From: Deltaproteobacteria bacterium
GTDB lineage: Bacteria; Myxococcota_A; UBA9160; UBA4427
Assembly: GCA_011051925.1 (NCBI GenBank)
Contig: DRKE01000369.1
Coordinates: 1-34,980 of the forward strand
DNA length: 34,980 bases
Direction: 5' to 3'
Position 1 is the first letter of the stretch. Every line of letters starts with the position of its first letter. The position numbers were made by a program, and so were the translations under genes. Positions 33,231 to 34,980 of the stretch are shown one piece after another. A model generated the notes under the pieces. That model ran no database searches and had not been told where the DNA came from. It saw only the letters and a list, made by a program, of their open reading frames with translations.

Positions 33231-33974
33231 GTGTTCGATCTGAGGGGCAGGGTCGCGCTGGTGACCGGCGCTGGGCGGCATGTCGGCCTCGCGATCGCCG
33301 AGGCCCTCGCGCGCCAGGGTGCCGCGGTCGCAATCAACGACGTCGTGGCCGACCGGGCCCACGCCGCCGCCGAAGGATTGGCCCGGACGGGGGCACAGGC
33401 GCTTGCGGTCCCTGCCGACATGACCGATCTCGGAGCCGTCGAAGAGGCCGTCGCCGCGGTCGGATCGCAGCTCGGCCCGGTCGACATCCTCGTCTCGAAC
33501 GCGGGCAACGCGGGCGCAGCGCCCGCCCTGCCCACCCCGTTTCTCGACATGGCGCCCGGCGACTGGCATCGGTACATCGACATCAATTTCTACGCCGTCC
33601 TGAACGGGATCCATGCCGTCCTGCCGGGGATGTGCCGTCGAAACCACGGGCGCATCATCACGATCTCATCGGACGCGGGACGGGCGGGCGTCGGCATGGG
33701 CATGTCGGTCTACAGCGGCGGCAAGGCGGCCGCGATGGGCTTCCAGCGATCCCTCGCCTGTGAAGTCGGCCCGCAGCAGGTCACGGTGAATACGATCGCC
33801 CTGGGTCTCGTTCCCGGAGATTGGGATGCGGGTTCGCCGGACAAGATCCCCCTCGGACGGTTCGGGACGCCCGACGATGTCGGACCGGCCGCCGTCTTCT
33901 TCGCTTCCGACGAAGCGGGCTGGGTCACGGGACAGGTGCTGTCGGTCAATGGCGGCTATTTCCGGAACCTGTGA
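33231..33974 (+). CDS. SDR-family oxidoreductase
   Basis: This NAD(P)-dependent short-chain dehydrogenase has 247 aa. TGAGRHVGLAIAE is the cofactor motif, in a form where V replaces the usual I/G. SNAGNAG replaces NNAG, catalytic Ser is in TISSDAG, and VYSGGKAA gives YxxxK. The start is GTG 33231, with GAGGAG 11 bases upstream. The lumenal side loop GAAPALPTPFLD is longer than usual. It shares a strand with, and probably an operon with, the phosphotransferase and the following SDR. Confidence 0.9.
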   Translation: MFDLRGRVALVTGAGRHVGLAIAEALARQGAAVAINDVVADRAHAAAEGLARTGAQALAVPADMTDLGAVEEAVAAVGSQLGPVDILVSNAGNAGAAPALPTPFLDMAPGDWHRYIDINFYAVLNGIHAVLPGMCRRNHGRIITISSDAGRAGVGMGMSVYSGGKAAAMGFQRSLACEVGPQQVTVNTIALGLVPGDWDAGSPDKIPLGRFGTPDDVGPAAVFFASDEAGWVTGQVLSVNGGYFRNL

Positions 33975-34055
33975 TCCGGGGGATCCGGACACACGATGCG
34001 GAAGGACACGAGGACAAGAGGGGTCGGCGGATCGGCCTTGCGGAAGGGAGTCCCG

Positions 34056-34844
34056 ATGAAGTGCAGTCTCGAAGGCAAGGTCGCGCTCGTGACCGGCGGG
34101 AGCGGAGGGATCGGCAGGGCGACCCTGCGTCGTTTCGTCGAAGAAGGAGCGGCCGTGGTCTGCGCGGACATCGACGAGGAGGGCGGAAAGAAGATCGTCG
34201 GGGAGCTCGAGGCCGCTGGTGGGCGAGCGCGCTTCACGCGCTGTGACGTGAGCCGGCTCGAGGAAGTGACCGCGAGTGTCGACGAGGCCGTCCGGGAATT
34301 CGGCCGGATCGACATCCTCTTCAACAACGCGGCGACCAGCACCGGGGGCTATGTCGCGGATCTCGACCCCGAAGGTTGGGACCGGAGCCTGCGCGTCATG
34401 CTGACCGCAGCGATGTACGGCATGAAGGCGGCCATCCCCCACATGCTGGAGCAGGGCGGCGGATCGATCATCTCGACCTCCTCGATCTATGGCCACGTTT
34501 CGAGTCCCGGCAATGCGCCCTACGCCACGGCCAAGGCCGGGCTCGTCAATCTCACGCGCACGGCCGCCCTCGAATACGGACGCCGGGGAATCCGCGTGAA
34601 CGCGGTCTGCCCCGGTGCGGTCGAAACCCCGATGCTCGACGCCGTCGTGGGCCTCGGGCTGAAGAGCCGGGAAGCGATCGCCGACATGCATGCGCTGGGC
34701 AGGACGATCCGTCCGGAAGAGGTCGCCAATCTCGTCCTTTTTCTCGCCAGCGACGAGGCCTCGGCGATCACGGGACAGTCGATCGTGATCGACGGTGGAC
34801 TGCTCGCCGGTTGTGATCTCACGGGTGTTCCGCCGATGGGCTGA
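34056..34844 (+). CDS. SDR-family oxidoreductase
   Basis: This short-chain dehydrogenase has 262 aa with the classical set: TGGSGGIG, NNAA in place of NNAG, TSSIYG with the catalytic Ser, and YATAKAGL giving YxxxK. The end ITGQSIVIDGG is typical of the C-terminus. It starts at ATG 34056 after GGGAG. It follows another SDR by 81 bases; two SDRs in tandem suggest successive oxidation of two hydroxyls or different steps of one pathway (inference). It ends directly against a minus-strand gene. Confidence 0.92.
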   Translation: MKCSLEGKVALVTGGSGGIGRATLRRFVEEGAAVVCADIDEEGGKKIVGELEAAGGRARFTRCDVSRLEEVTASVDEAVREFGRIDILFNNAATSTGGYVADLDPEGWDRSLRVMLTAAMYGMKAAIPHMLEQGGGSIISTSSIYGHVSSPGNAPYATAKAGLVNLTRTAALEYGRRGIRVNAVCPGAVETPMLDAVVGLGLKSREAIADMHALGRTIRPEEVANLVLFLASDEASAITGQSIVIDGGLLAGCDLTGVPPMG

Positions 34845-34980
34845 TCACCAGGGCCCGTCGTCGTCCGTCACCACCCGAGTCTCCGGTTCCAGGCCCCTTC
34901 GCTTCCCGCCGAATCCTTCGAGCGCCTCGACGGCCTCCTTCACGCTCGCCACCTGCTGGATCCGGGCACGCCCGACCAGC
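34845..34980 (-). CDS. C-terminal tail of an unidentified gene (cut by window edge)
   Basis: An open minus-strand frame of 44 sense codons enters from the right edge and ends in TGA (34847-34845), adjacent to the SDR stop. The tail reads ...RIQQVASVKEAVEALEGF... and ends TRVVTDDDGPW. The helix SVKEAVEALEGF and the acidic end look like natural protein. The family cannot be told from this piece. Confidence 0.55.
   Translation of the reverse strand, partial: LVGRARIQQVASVKEAVEALEGFGGKRRGLEPETRVVTDDDGPW

Overview
The window is GC-rich, gene-dense bacterial chromosome. Both strands are coding, gaps are short, several gene pairs overlap by ATGA, and TTG/GTG starts are common. I see no rRNA, tRNA, CRISPR array, insertion sequence or phage gene. 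The gene mix includes a cytochrome P450, many SDRs, an F420/flavin LLM oxidoreductase, a crotonase, a nitronate monooxygenase, DUF2889, DUF1330 and an APH-type phosphotransferase next to a DUF6285-like protein. Together with c-di-GMP signalling and a sigma-54 promoter, this suggests a free-living, lipid/xenobiotic-degrading proteobacterium in the wide sense. An uncultured 'deltaproteobacterial' lineage such as Myxococcota, Binatota or Desulfobacterota is my guess from gene content only; no marker gene confirms it.

Layout. 1-2864: the N-terminal part of a membrane sensor (minus strand, cut by the window edge) diverges from a response regulator-PAS-GGDEF-EAL protein. 2879-6585 (minus): a TetR regulator, a D-aminoacylase-like amidohydrolase and an aldo/keto reductase. 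The TetR promoter region carries a perfect palindrome. 6719-9414 (plus): a methyltransferase, an exported DsrE-like protein, a single-domain rhodanese and a possible lipoprotein. 9421-13602: a DUF2889 protein diverges from an MDR oxidoreductase. These are followed on the minus strand by a tight operon of a crotonase, a lipid-anchored split-barrel-like protein and an LLM oxidoreductase. 13785-17913: an ethanolamine-permease-like APC transporter, a cytochrome P450 and a nitronate monooxygenase.

18151-27218 is the most unusual region. A strong sigma-54 (-24/-12) promoter precedes a Maf/MptE-like (DUF115) protein of the kind tied to flagellin glycosylation. Next comes a divergent DXS-like thiamine-diphosphate enzyme with altered active-site segments. 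Last is a four-gene operon of ATP-grasp, sugar-type C-methyltransferase, degenerate ATP-grasp and ATP-grasp, preceded by a 17-codon leader ORF. I infer a pathway that builds and attaches an unusual, possibly amino-acylated and C-methylated, sugar on flagellin or another surface molecule.

27328-34980: an SDR, a DUF1330 protein and a sodium:solute symporter. These are followed by a plus-strand operon of a DUF7064/7065-like protein, a DUF6285-like small protein, an APH-like phosphotransferase and two SDRs, probably lipid or steroid catabolism. The window ends in the C-terminal tail of an unidentified minus-strand gene.
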